In this document: one piece after another, positions 15,187 to 23,454 of the stretch
Layout of the letters: every line of letters begins with the position of its first letter
How positions within the stretch are numbered: position 1 is the stretch's first letter
Source of the DNA: a virus
Strand: one strand, 5' to 3'
Length of the DNA stretch: 64,000 nucleotides
IMG/VR virus record: IMGVR_UViG_3300043424_000354
Span: 1-64,000 of that record
The notes under the pieces: model-generated
The model's database searches: none
The model's input: the letters and a program-made list of their open reading frames with translations, nothing else
What the model was told of the DNA's origin: nothing
Made by a program: the position numbers and the translations under genes

Positions 15187-16901
15187 TATACCACCATTTC
15201 ACTATAATTATTTTTCTTTTCAAATTTGATCAAACTGCGGAACTTATCGAACAGTTGATCACCCTTGTGACTGATTACGAAAACATTAGTATCTTCGCCA
15301 ACAGTATCCAACAGGGACATAACGTAATCAGTTCCGTTATTATCCAACGATGAGTCGAATACTTCATCAAGAATCAACAGGTTTGTTGCAACACTGTTCT
15401 TCATCTTAGCAATAGTTCGCCAGGTAAACAGGAGGGCTAGATCGATTCGCTGCTTTTCTCCTTCCGAGAATGAAGCATAACTGAAGTCATCGCGATGGCG
15501 GGACTTGATTGTTTCGTCGAACTTTTCATCAAGATTAAACTGAACAAAGAAGTCCATTGCCTGAAGATATTTATTCACCAGTTTATTGATAACTGGAAGA
15601 TACTGCCGAATAATCTTAGTCTTAATACCAGTATCCTTGAGGAGTGTTGAGACAACTTCCATGTAATGCTTTTCTTCATTCAACCTTGCCTTCTCGGTAT
15701 TCTGAGAGACAACTTCCTTTGCAAGTTGCTTTAACTTATCCTTCTCAACATCAATATCAGCAGTCTTAGTTTTAATGTCATTCAGTTCTAGATTGAGTGC
15801 CTGAACAAGACGTTGCTGAACAATGATCTCATTGTTATTGGTAAGAATTTGCTTGTTCAGTTCTTGGATTTGTTCAACTAGAGCATTATCCTGCGCGATA
15901 AGTTCTTCGAGTTTTGTAAATTCTTCCTGGAGTTTCTCCATTCCTGAAGAAAGTTCTTCGATTTTCTCTTGGCGAGACGATACGATTGTTTCTTTGTGGT
16001 CATGGGCAATACCCTGCTGACACGTAGGACATTCGTCCGTTTCATTATAGAACGCCACCTCCTTTTGAAGATCGCGGAGTTGAGTGGAAAACTTGGTTTT
16101 GAATTGTTCGAGTTTCTTTTGCTTACTGGTAAGATCTCCGAGCAATGCACGGGCATCTTCTTGCGTAATCTTTTTACCTTCGAGCGTAGTAACAAGACTT
16201 TGGAAACTCGCGATGGATAATTCACCTTCCTCAATTCGGGAGATAATTTCGTCAACTCTCTTTTCCTTGTTTGCTTCCAGCGTGTCAACATATTCTTTTT
16301 GAATAGTTGCCTTCTGCTTCAAGACTTCCAGTTTGTTTTCTGCTTCGCTAACCTGATCTTTGAGAGCAGTCATCTTATCCTTCAGAACTGTGTTCATCGT
16401 AGTAAAGATCTGAATGTCAAGAATGTCTTCAATGATTTCGCGACGAGTAAATGGTGGCAACTGCATGAATGGAGTAAACGAAGCAGACCCCAGAATAACA
16501 ATCTGCGTAAATGATTTGTAATTAAACTTGAGAATTGATTCTTCAAGATACTTCTGATAGTCTCTAGCAGCAGCATCCTGATTGATCACTTCTCCACCAG
16601 ATTCAATCTCAAAGACATTCGGTTTAATACCACGAACAATCTTATAGTCTTTGCCACCTACTGAGAACTCAATCTCAACAACAAGATTCTTCTTATTGAT
16701 TGAGTTTAGCAGTTGCGGTTTATTAATATTGCGGAATGGTTTACCGAACAGACCGAAGCAGAGCGCATCAAGGAAGGTCGATTTACCGCCACCGTTCTCG
16801 CCAACAATCAGAGTGCTTGGCGAACGATTCAAATGAATTTCAGTAAACGTATTACCAGTTGATAGAAGATTCTTCCACCGTATTGTTTTAAAATAGATCA
16901 T
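15186..16901 (-). CDS. 46: Recombination nuclease ATPase gp46 (Rad50/SbcC-like)
   Basis: 571 residues (T4: 560). Walker A VGENGGGKST at 33-42, two long coiled coils around a zinc hook CPTCQQG near residue 290, the ABC signature SFSEGEKQRIDLAL near 480 and Walker B LLILDEVFDSS. With gp47 it resects DNA ends for recombination-dependent replication and helps degrade host DNA. The ATG overlaps the gp47 stop as ATGA. Confidence 0.97.
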   Translation of the reverse strand: MIYFKTIRWKNLLSTGNTFTEIHLNRSPSTLIVGENGGGKSTFLDALCFGLFGKPFRNINKPQLLNSINKKNLVVEIEFSVGGKDYKIVRGIKPNVFEIESGGEVINQDAAARDYQKYLEESILKFNYKSFTQIVILGSASFTPFMQLPPFTRREIIEDILDIQIFTTMNTVLKDKMTALKDQVSEAENKLEVLKQKATIQKEYVDTLEANKEKRVDEIISRIEEGELSIASFQSLVTTLEGKKITQEDARALLGDLTSKQKKLEQFKTKFSTQLRDLQKEVAFYNETDECPTCQQGIAHDHKETIVSSRQEKIEELSSGMEKLQEEFTKLEELIAQDNALVEQIQELNKQILTNNNEIIVQQRLVQALNLELNDIKTKTADIDVEKDKLKQLAKEVVSQNTEKARLNEEKHYMEVVSTLLKDTGIKTKIIRQYLPVINKLVNKYLQAMDFFVQFNLDEKFDETIKSRHRDDFSYASFSEGEKQRIDLALLFTWRTIAKMKNSVATNLLILDEVFDSSLDNNGTDYVMSLLDTVGEDTNVFVISHKGDQLFDKFRSLIKFEKKNNYSEMVV

Positions 16902-17953
16902 ACAGAAACGTGCTGTGCCTCAATATACAAAGTTCTCAGTAAGTTTTTAATTTTATCTTTATCAAGGTCGGTTGAAACTGTGTCAACAAAATCAGAAAGA
17001 ACTGTCATTGTATCCTCAATGTCAAGTTTTTCATCTTCCATTGCCTCGGTCTCAAACTCTGAGAAGTCTTCAATAATTTTTAATTCGATCAGGTTGCAAT
17101 CATACAACTTGTCCACGAAACGATCAAACTTATAGAAGTCTGTTTTCTTTACGACAACTAATCGAACACAACTCCCCACAAGTGTGCTAAGATCAAGCAA
17201 ACTAGGGTCACCAGTAGTGTCATCATAGTAGATTTTATGAAAGATTTTAAATGGGTTCTCATGAAATTCTATCTCATTCGTTTCCGTATCATAGAGGTGA
17301 TACCCTCGTGGATCATTATAATCGCTCCAAGTAAACTCATAGGTATTACCAAGATAGACAATGTTACCAGACCGACTCCGATGATGAAAATGACCAGAGC
17401 AAACAAGAGGGAATTTATCAAACTCTGCAGTATCCATCCCATGGTCATTCTTATGCCCACGATACATTTCAAAACCTGAAAATTCAAAGTGTCCAAATAC
17501 TGCTTGTGCATTGCTTTCCTTTACAACTGCCATAGTTTCGGCGTAGTTACCCGAACAGATCCACGGCACAAGCAGCAGATTTTTACCGTCGAGAATAATT
17601 TCTTCTGCGTCAGAGTATGTAATGATATTTTCATACTCTCGCAATAGAAGGTCCAACGAGTTTACGTCATTGGTGTTCTTGAAGAACGTGTCGTGATTAC
17701 CTGCGATCATGTGAACGTCGATACCAAGTTCGGCGGTCTTATCGAAAAAGTATTCACGACACTTCTTCAGTGTGTTATAGTTGATGAACTTGCGTCGATC
17801 GAAAACATCACCAAGGTGAATGATAGTCTTGATTCCTTCGCGTTCAAGATGAGGGAAAAACACCTCGGTGTAAAACTTCGCGAAGAAGTTATCAAATGGA
17901 ATAGAATCTGACCTAGCACCGAAGTGGGTGTCAGTGATCAACGCAATCTTCAT
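16898..17953 (-). CDS. 47: Recombination nuclease gp47 (Mre11/SbcD-like)
   Basis: 351 residues (T4: 339). Calcineurin-like phosphoesterase motifs in order: ITDTHFGARSD, HLGDVFDRRKF, AGNHDTFF, and further on the VFGHFEFSG and CSGHFHHRS histidines. It forms the nuclease of the gp46/47 complex. It is preceded by a small membrane-protein gene and gp55. Confidence 0.97.
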   Translation of the reverse strand: MKIALITDTHFGARSDSIPFDNFFAKFYTEVFFPHLEREGIKTIIHLGDVFDRRKFINYNTLKKCREYFFDKTAELGIDVHMIAGNHDTFFKNTNDVNSLDLLLREYENIITYSDAEEIILDGKNLLLVPWICSGNYAETMAVVKESNAQAVFGHFEFSGFEMYRGHKNDHGMDTAEFDKFPLVCSGHFHHRSRSGNIVYLGNTYEFTWSDYNDPRGYHLYDTETNEIEFHENPFKIFHKIYYDDTTGDPSLLDLSTLVGSCVRLVVVKKTDFYKFDRFVDKLYDCNLIELKIIEDFSEFETEAMEDEKLDIEDTMTVLSDFVDTVSTDLDKDKIKNLLRTLYIEAQHVSV

Positions 17954-17968
17954 ACTCGAACCTTTTAT

Positions 17969-18325
17969 TTACTTTGCAGGTGGGGTTGCCGTTGCGTTAG
18001 CGGGAACAACTTCTTCCAACTTTTCCTCGGTAGTTTCCTGAGGGACTTCGTCCGAAAGACGCTTCAAAATAATCTGACCATTGCAGATCATGTAGTGCTG
18101 ACCATCACCAAGTTTGCTGGACTCAAGATAAATGCACGCAGCATTCTGCTTAGAGATTTCTTGGACTTGATACTTATGTTCCGCTGCGGAACTGATCAGA
18201 GAATATGCGCCAGTGAAAAACAACCCAGTGAAAATCAGCATCCAGTAGTTATCCGCAACCCACTTACCAACAGGGTTCTGCTTAACGAGGGTCTTGGCAG
18301 CGTTGAGGTCAATCTTATCAGTCAT
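17969..18325 (-). CDS. Single-span membrane protein, unknown function
   Basis: 118 residues from ATG 18325 (AAGGA eight bases upstream; an earlier ATG has no ribosome site). One hydrophobic segment (WMLIFTGLFFTGAYSLI, about residues 30-46) then a mainly soluble domain with two cysteines (AACIYLES, YMICNGQ) and an Ala/Thr/Pro-rich tail. Topology would put the C-terminal domain outside if the N-terminus is inside. It sits between gp55 and gp47; no family is recognised. Confidence 0.65.
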   Translation of the reverse strand: MTDKIDLNAAKTLVKQNPVGKWVADNYWMLIFTGLFFTGAYSLISSAAEHKYQVQEISKQNAACIYLESSKLGDGQHYMICNGQIILKRLSDEVPQETTEEKLEEVVPANATATPPAK

Positions 18326-18362
18326 TAATTTATCCTTATTCACAAGAGTAGATATTCTCATA

Positions 18363-18956
18363 TTACCCTAAATCAAGAGAATTGTCAATGATTTTTTTAT
18401 CAAGATATTTCGGTCGCCTCTTCGGAAGAGCATTTTTCTTAGGTTCATCTGGTTTATCGTACTCATCTATCATATCCATTTGCTTCTTGACATAATCGAT
18501 AAACTCGTTGCCGTATTCACCAGTATCATGATCCTGCGTAATAAGGTCATGCATATCAATATTTCTCATGTATCGATATTTGGTTTGCTGTTGCCTCTTT
18601 TCCTTTTGGATTCTACGAAGAAAGGCATAGTAGGTGATTTGTGTGAAGTACGCGAAGGGATTCTTAGACTTATCAGGATCGAAGTTGTCAATGTAAGTAA
18701 TGCAGTTCTCAATGCCATCAGAAATCATTTCCTCGCGATAGGTATAGTTGATAAAATTGCTTTTGTATGCAAGGTGGTTTGCAATCTTAAGAAAACACTC
18801 GCCAAGATAATTTGGCACACGTGGTTTAGTTGTTCCTGCCTCAATAGAAGCAAGCACCCCATTGCGATACTTAGTAATCTCTTCTAAGAACTTTGAGTTG
18901 TCCACGTAATGGACATTGTTCTTTTTGTTTTTCTTGAATGGTACTTTTTCGTTCAT
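18363..18956 (-). CDS. 55: Late-transcription sigma factor gp55
   Basis: About 197 residues from ATG 18956, chosen because GGAGA sits six bases upstream; upstream in-frame codons overlap the promoter. The conserved gp55 segment is YREEMISDGIENCITYIDNFDP followed by NPFAYFTQITYYAFLRRIQKEKRQQ (sigma region 2-like), with a basic C-terminus. gp55 binds host RNA polymerase core and recognises TATAAATA, which is exactly the box found before structural genes here. It has its own early promoter. Confidence 0.95.
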   Translation of the reverse strand: MNEKVPFKKNKKNNVHYVDNSKFLEEITKYRNGVLASIEAGTTKPRVPNYLGECFLKIANHLAYKSNFINYTYREEMISDGIENCITYIDNFDPDKSKNPFAYFTQITYYAFLRRIQKEKRQQQTKYRYMRNIDMHDLITQDHDTGEYGNEFIDYVKKQMDMIDEYDKPDEPKKNALPKRRPKYLDKKIIDNSLDLG

Positions 18957-18978
18957 GTTTTTCTCCATCTCATAGTAT

Positions 18979-19007
18979 CTTATACTATATTTTTTCACTA
19001 AAGTCAA
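18979..19007 (-). promoter_or_regulatory. sigma70-like promoter for gp55
   Basis: TTGACT (19002-19007), 17 bases, TATAAG (18979-18984). It places the late sigma under early control. Confidence 0.75.
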
Positions 19008-19017
19008 CTTTTTTTCA

Positions 19018-19045
19018 TTGACATTTCTTTGGAAAAGAGTATAAT
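19018..19045 (+). promoter_or_regulatory. Perfect-consensus sigma70 promoter on the plus strand (antisense)
   Basis: TTGACA (19018-19023), 16 bases, TATAAT (19040-19045). It points away from gp55 into the antisense of the Sm-like gene and uvsW. The only plus-strand frame right after it, ATG at 19051, ends after five codons. Confidence 0.6.
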
Positions 19046-19081
19046 CGACTATGTCGCATTATGAATAATAAGCTTTAGCTG

Positions 19082-19447
19082 TCAGTTAAGTAAGTTCTTA
19101 TCCTTGAGCAGTGCTGCTCTGATCGTCTCCAGATCCATATCCAAATCTTCGGGGGGATCCTCGTCTGACAAAGACGGACCTGAGATATATCTGTTGTATT
19201 GTTCTAAAAGATTCTTCTTCAATGTGCAGATCGTAACAATTTCACAAGTCGGGATAAGGAATTTTTTCTCATCAGAGATACCAATCCAAGGTTTCAGTAG
19301 AAACGTTTCGCCCATCATATCGTTCTGCATGACAGGGTATGGCACAACTGCGATTGGGTTCTCTATCCACAGAGACTCTTCATTGTTATTGCGCAAGACT
19401 CCAATGACAAGTTCGCCATTGTTAAATTTAATTACCTTTGGTTCCAT
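19082..19447 (-). CDS. Second small Sm-like phage protein
   Basis: 121 residues. The N-terminal KVIKFNNGELVIGVL, then IENPIAVVPYPV and KKFLIPTCEIVTI strands resemble the plan of the protein at 2495-2794 (LKLISGDEVIADI, LRKPLQIMMIP, MIPLRSGAVLSIF), so the two are probably paralogues of a small barrel family. The C-terminal third is acidic and helical. Its ATG lies 20 bases inside the end of uvsW. Confidence 0.6.
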   Translation of the reverse strand: MEPKVIKFNNGELVIGVLRNNNEESLWIENPIAVVPYPVMQNDMMGETFLLKPWIGISDEKKFLIPTCEIVTICTLKKNLLEQYNRYISGPSLSDEDPPEDLDMDLETIRAALLKDKNLLN

Positions 19448-20954
19448 CAGTTGGGATCCTCACCAGTTTATATTTAAAACCTTCTTCATTGTATAATTTG
19501 ATTCTCTCTATCATATGCTGTAGAGTATAATTCTTTCGACTTTTCCAAGTCAGATCGTCGCCAATATCAAACAAACGGCAGGAAGTCTTATCGTTACCCT
19601 TACGTAATCCTCTACCAATCGACTGGAGATTTCTTATCCTAGATTTCGACGGAGAAGCGAATATAACATTATGCAGATTTCTTATATTTATTCCCGTTGA
19701 AAAGGTGCCATACGAAGCAATAATAATCGCATCGCTTTGTTGTTCGGTAATCTCACGAACCTTTTCTCTTTGCTGAGTATCAGTTCCGCCATGAACAAAG
19801 AAGACGTGTCGCTTTTCACCAACCTTCTGGTTGATCAGATCGTATAGCACAGCACCATGCTTCTCGACAAACTGAAACAGAACTAGGGTGTTGCCCTTCT
19901 GCGTAGTTGCCAGATTTTTAATGATGGTGTTTCGTTTCTGATGCGTTACCAACCAGTCCATTTCTTCCTGATAGGTATACTTTGTCAGCGCCTTCTTTTC
20001 TTCATCGGTATAATCGAGAACGAGGCAATGAATATCAAGATCTGCGACCGATCCTTGGTCCATGAGTTCTTTGGTGGAGATTACCTTGTGAACTTTACCG
20101 AACAAACCTTCGAGAATCAACTTGTGTGTTTTAGTTCCGTCGAGGGTTCCTGTTGTTCCGATCCGGAACTTAGTTTTGGTGCACTTATTGAAGATTGATG
20201 TTAGGGATTTCGCTTTGAAAAGATGCGCTTCATCCCCGTAAATGACATCAAACTCGTCAAAAAATTTCTTAGGTAATTTGTAGATTGACTGCCATGTTGA
20301 TATTGTAATGGGATACTCATTCGACTTCTCGAACCCTGAATAGATTCTCGCACAATTGTAACTTGCTTTCCAGTCTGTTTCGGAGGCATAATCTTGGAAG
20401 TCCTTATACATTTGTTCAACCAGAGATGTGGTGGGAACAATGATTAATTGCTTGCGCCCAAACTGTTGGTGGTAGCGCATTAGTAGATAGATGATCAGGG
20501 ATTTACCAGAGGCAGTTGGTGAGAGTAGCAGAGTGCGTCCGATGCGTATCGCATACTTGACAGCGTCTAACTGGTAGTCTCGCGTCTCGATCGGACTGCC
20601 CTGTGAGTGTAGATTCAGCGACTCGGCAAATTTTACAAGATCGTCTAGATTAATCGGATCGCCGATTCTTTCCATCTGAACATCCATCTTGTAGTCAAGA
20701 CGTTCAGCAAATTCTCTTAGATATGGGAGTAGACCAACATAAAGTTCTTTGGTCCACATATTGAATAGTCGCGCTTTACCATCCCAAAGTTTAGCACGGT
20801 AAGTAGGCATAAATCTAGCACCAGGAACCTCGAAGGTGAAGTAATCGTTTAATTCTTGCGCAATGCTTGGATCGCACTCGACGTTCAAATATACTTCATC
20901 TTTTTTGGTAACTGTTAGATCGCTCACATTAACCCATTTGTAAATTTGGTCCAC
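19428..20954 (-). CDS. uvsW: UvsW ATP-dependent DNA/RNA helicase
   Basis: 508 residues (T4: 503). Superfamily 2 helicase: TRDYQLDAV, motif I SPTASGKS near 148, motif II YGDEAHLF near 238, motif III GTTGTLDG, motif V SYGTFSTGINI, motif VI SIGRGLRKG. It reverses replication forks and unwinds R-loops to switch from origin- to recombination-dependent replication. Starts with GTG 20954, within the last codons of uvsY. Confidence 0.96.
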   Translation of the reverse strand: MDQIYKWVNVSDLTVTKKDEVYLNVECDPSIAQELNDYFTFEVPGARFMPTYRAKLWDGKARLFNMWTKELYVGLLPYLREFAERLDYKMDVQMERIGDPINLDDLVKFAESLNLHSQGSPIETRDYQLDAVKYAIRIGRTLLLSPTASGKSLIIYLLMRYHQQFGRKQLIIVPTTSLVEQMYKDFQDYASETDWKASYNCARIYSGFEKSNEYPITISTWQSIYKLPKKFFDEFDVIYGDEAHLFKAKSLTSIFNKCTKTKFRIGTTGTLDGTKTHKLILEGLFGKVHKVISTKELMDQGSVADLDIHCLVLDYTDEEKKALTKYTYQEEMDWLVTHQKRNTIIKNLATTQKGNTLVLFQFVEKHGAVLYDLINQKVGEKRHVFFVHGGTDTQQREKVREITEQQSDAIIIASYGTFSTGINIRNLHNVIFASPSKSRIRNLQSIGRGLRKGNDKTSCRLFDIGDDLTWKSRKNYTLQHMIERIKLYNEEGFKYKLVRIPTDGTKGN

Positions 20955-21364
20955 TCGATAGCAGACTTAATGTCCCATGTCCTACTATTTAGTGACCGCA
21001 GAATTTGCTCTAATTGATATAGAACTGCCTTGACGTAATCAATCTTGTCTTGAATCTTGATTAGATCGTCATCGCATTGAAGAACATCATCCATCTCATT
21101 CTTGAGCGGTTTCAATCCTTGGTATTGATTCCATCCCCATTCTTCAAGTTCTTCCCGAGTAAGTTCGCCCTTGTAGTATCTAAGTTTAGTCTTACGCATG
21201 CGGAAGTAATCTGCCTCTGTCTTACGCAACTGCAACTTGGCATTGGTAAGCAGGTTCAAATATTTTGCGTGTAGTTCTGGGGTTTTGGTGGATTCTGGAC
21301 CAAGATTTAATTGATCAATCTTGCAGTCTTTCGCCCACAACTCTTGGATTTCAGATAATTTCAT
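20924..21364 (-). CDS. uvsY: UvsY recombination mediator
   Basis: 146 residues (T4: 137). Helical protein that helps load UvsX recombinase on gp32-covered ssDNA. The family shape is visible: KLSEIQELWAKDCKID, LHAKYLNLL, KLRYYKGELT and the C-terminal GxxL-type helix (YVKAVLYQLEQILRSLNSRTWDIKSAIEW). Gene order uvsY-uvsW matches T4-like genomes. It has its own early promoter. Confidence 0.92.
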   Translation of the reverse strand: MKLSEIQELWAKDCKIDQLNLGPESTKTPELHAKYLNLLTNAKLQLRKTEADYFRMRKTKLRYYKGELTREELEEWGWNQYQGLKPLKNEMDDVLQCDDDLIKIQDKIDYVKAVLYQLEQILRSLNSRTWDIKSAIEWTKFTNGLM

Positions 21365-21390
21365 ATGCCCTCACTAGAAAAAATAATATA

Positions 21391-21419
21391 ACTATACCGT
21401 GTTTTTTGACAAAAGTCAA
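21391..21419 (-). promoter_or_regulatory. sigma70-like promoter for uvsY
   Basis: TTGACT (21414-21419), 17 bases, TATAGT (21391-21396) on the minus strand, immediately after the stop of the preceding structural gene. Confidence 0.75.
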
Positions 21420-21422
21420 TAC

Positions 21423-22007
21423 TTAAAGTGCTTCTACCGTATAATGACGATATTTAAATGCGGCAATCCCGACCAAGAAGTCTGCTCTACCAGAACTGAT
21501 GTCAAAGTCCAGTCCTTCTAGACTGACAGGGAACACATCATAGTATGTAATCTTTACGTTTGGATTATTATCAGAGTCGAGAATAAAGAAGTCTGCGTCC
21601 GAGAAGTTTCCTAGAGCACCAAGACGTTTGTCTGAGATAGCAGGGAATCTATAACGTTGTGACTCGTTCCAGTTTTTATACTGATCATGATTCTCTGGGA
21701 ACCCAAGACCAATTAACCAATTATATAATTCGAGATAGTTACTCATGTTCTCTTGAACGAGGAAACGAATAACCAGATCACCATAAGTTAGTTTATCACC
21801 AGGATATGGGATATCGGATAGCGGTGTTGCAACTGTAGGCGAACCCATTTGAATTGCTGGGATATTCGCTGCCTGACAGAAATAAGAAACGTTTGGTAGG
21901 TTGTGAATCTGGAATTTAAATCCATTGGGTTTCAGATAATCGAGATCGCTTGGTTGCTGATTCGACCAATTCGCCTCTGTAACGCCAAGTTCTGTTTTTA
22001 GTACCAT
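21423..22007 (-). CDS. Tail-tube-fold structural protein
   Basis: 194 residues. The pattern FKFQIHNLPNVSYFCQAANIPAI, PGDKLTYGDLVIRFLVQENMSNYLELYNWLIGLGFP and PVSLEGLDF is the tube/gp19 type, like the gp19 gene at 28047-28565 but clearly diverged. In related aquatic phages a gene at this position, after the major capsid gene, is a structural protein; it could be a tube initiator or a tail-completion protein. It has a TATAAATA late box upstream, separated from gp23 by a terminator. Confidence 0.72.
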   Translation of the reverse strand: MVLKTELGVTEANWSNQQPSDLDYLKPNGFKFQIHNLPNVSYFCQAANIPAIQMGSPTVATPLSDIPYPGDKLTYGDLVIRFLVQENMSNYLELYNWLIGLGFPENHDQYKNWNESQRYRFPAISDKRLGALGNFSDADFFILDSDNNPNVKITYYDVFPVSLEGLDFDISSGRADFLVGIAAFKYRHYTVEAL

Positions 22008-22028
22008 AGGATCCTCTTAGTTTCCTAC

Positions 22029-22036
22029 TATTTATA
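22029..22036 (-). promoter_or_regulatory. T4-type late promoter box TATAAATA
   Basis: Exact TATAAATA, 22 bases before the ATG of the tube-fold gene and just downstream of the gp23 terminator. Confidence 0.8.
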
Positions 22037-22044
22037 ATGAAAAT

Positions 22045-22068
22045 GGGGAGAGCATTTCTGCTCCCCCC
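22045..22068 (-). terminator. Terminator after gp23
   Basis: Ten-pair stem closed by a GAAA tetraloop in the RNA sense (GGGGxGAGCA-type arms, one G-U pair), followed by ATTTTC. A second, weaker hairpin (CCTCTC/GAGAGG) lies at 22082-22102, right after the gp23 stop. This is a good end for the most abundant late mRNA. Confidence 0.8.
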
Positions 22069-22107
22069 AGTTTCTTAGCAACCCTCTCTCTAATGGAGAG
22101 GTATCGA

Positions 22108-23409
22108 TTACATAAGGTTAGTAACCTTAACGCGACGATAGTATTGGTTGCGGTTAGCAGTGAACGTATCAGCGTCAGTTGTACCGTTCGACTGAGTTAC
22201 GAATGGGTTAGCGATCATACCGTAACGAGTCTTGAAACCAATTTTTGGTTGGAAGGTGTTAGGATCGATAGCACGAACCATTTGTAGTGGAACGTATGGG
22301 CAGTAGAAGATACCTGCGTCATAAGCATTCGAACCCTTATAACCAACAACATAGAACTGCGATGCAGCGCCAGTGTTTGCTGAGTAAGGATCGATGAATA
22401 CCTTGTAACGACCGTTCAGAGTACCAGCGAAGGTGTTACCTGTGTCGTCCGAAGACAGAGTTGGCGAACCAGAAAGCGCACCACCTGTGTCAAGCATACC
22501 TGCCATTGCAAGAGCAGCAGCAACGTCTGACGAACAGATAATGAAGTTACCCTTACCACGACGAGTGTCTTGAGCGATTACGTTAGCGTCACGTTCAATG
22601 TTGAACAGAAGACCCTTGAAACGCTCAACCGACCAACGACCGTTTGAGTCAACGTCAAGGTCGAAAGTACCAGCAGTTGCAGTCGATGCTGCACCAGGTT
22701 TAGCAACCTTGTAGATTGTGCGGATAACTTCGCGGTTGATTTCAGCAAGAATTTCTTGTGAAAGGATGTTCGAGAGTTCTGACTCAGCGTCAAGACCGTG
22801 AATTGCCTTGAGATCCTGTGCCAGTTCGACTGTGTATTCTGCCTTCAGCGCACGTGTCTTAGCAGTTACAGTTGTCTTTTCGATGCTGAATGCCATTTCG
22901 TTGAAGTCAGTGCCCGAAGGATCACCAAGTGCTTCAGCGTCTGCAGTAGCAATACCAGTACCAGTTGTGTAAGAACCGTCAACTGGGTTTGAACCAGCGT
23001 GAGTTCCTGTACCCGAGAAGTCGGTGTCTGCTTCGTTGAAGAGTGCTTCTGTGCCGTTCATAGCAGCATAGCGCGACTTCATTGCGAAGATAAGACCAGT
23101 TGGACCAGTCATAGGTTGAACGCCAGCAACGTCGTATGCCATTAGGTTTGGCAGCGCACGACGAACGAGCGAGATTAGGATTGGGTCGTAGCGGTCAAGA
23201 TTGTCAGCACCACCAGTGGTTGCTTGAGCAATGTTGTTTGCTGCTGGGGTTGTTTCCCAAAGAGCCGAACGCTCTTCACGGAGTGCCTTTTCTTGGTTTT
23301 CAAGAACTACTGCTGTAACCGAACGGCGATAGTTGTCCTTGATTTCACCAAGACCTTCATGATTGAGAACAGGTTCCCACTTCTTTGTTAATTGTTCTGA
23401 AAGAAACAT
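22108..23409 (-). CDS. 23: Major capsid protein gp23
   Basis: 433 residues (T4: 521), HK97-type head shell protein. Recognisable parts are the N-terminal LTKKWEPVLNHEGLGEI, LDRYDPILISLVRRALPNLMAYDVAGVQPMTGPTG, the FSIEKTTVTAKTRALKAEYT stretch, and the C-terminal FYCPYVPLQMVRAIDPNTFQPKIGFKTRYG. The N-terminal segment is expected to be cut by gp21 on maturation. It follows gp22 and has its own late box; terminators follow. Confidence 0.96.
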   Translation of the reverse strand: MFLSEQLTKKWEPVLNHEGLGEIKDNYRRSVTAVVLENQEKALREERSALWETTPAANNIAQATTGGADNLDRYDPILISLVRRALPNLMAYDVAGVQPMTGPTGLIFAMKSRYAAMNGTEALFNEADTDFSGTGTHAGSNPVDGSYTTGTGIATADAEALGDPSGTDFNEMAFSIEKTTVTAKTRALKAEYTVELAQDLKAIHGLDAESELSNILSQEILAEINREVIRTIYKVAKPGAASTATAGTFDLDVDSNGRWSVERFKGLLFNIERDANVIAQDTRRGKGNFIICSSDVAAALAMAGMLDTGGALSGSPTLSSDDTGNTFAGTLNGRYKVFIDPYSANTGAASQFYVVGYKGSNAYDAGIFYCPYVPLQMVRAIDPNTFQPKIGFKTRYGMIANPFVTQSNGTTDADTFTANRNQYYRRVKVTNLM

Positions 23410-23441
23410 TTAGTTTTCTCCTCTAAGGTGTTCAATAGATT

Positions 23442-23449
23442 TATTTATA
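23442..23449 (-). promoter_or_regulatory. T4-type late promoter box TATAAATA (gp23)
   Basis: Exact TATAAATA in the gap between gp22 and gp23, 33 bases before the gp23 ATG, with CTCTAAG-type SD sequence (AGAGGAG) in between. Confidence 0.8.
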
Positions 23450-23454
23450 ATAAA

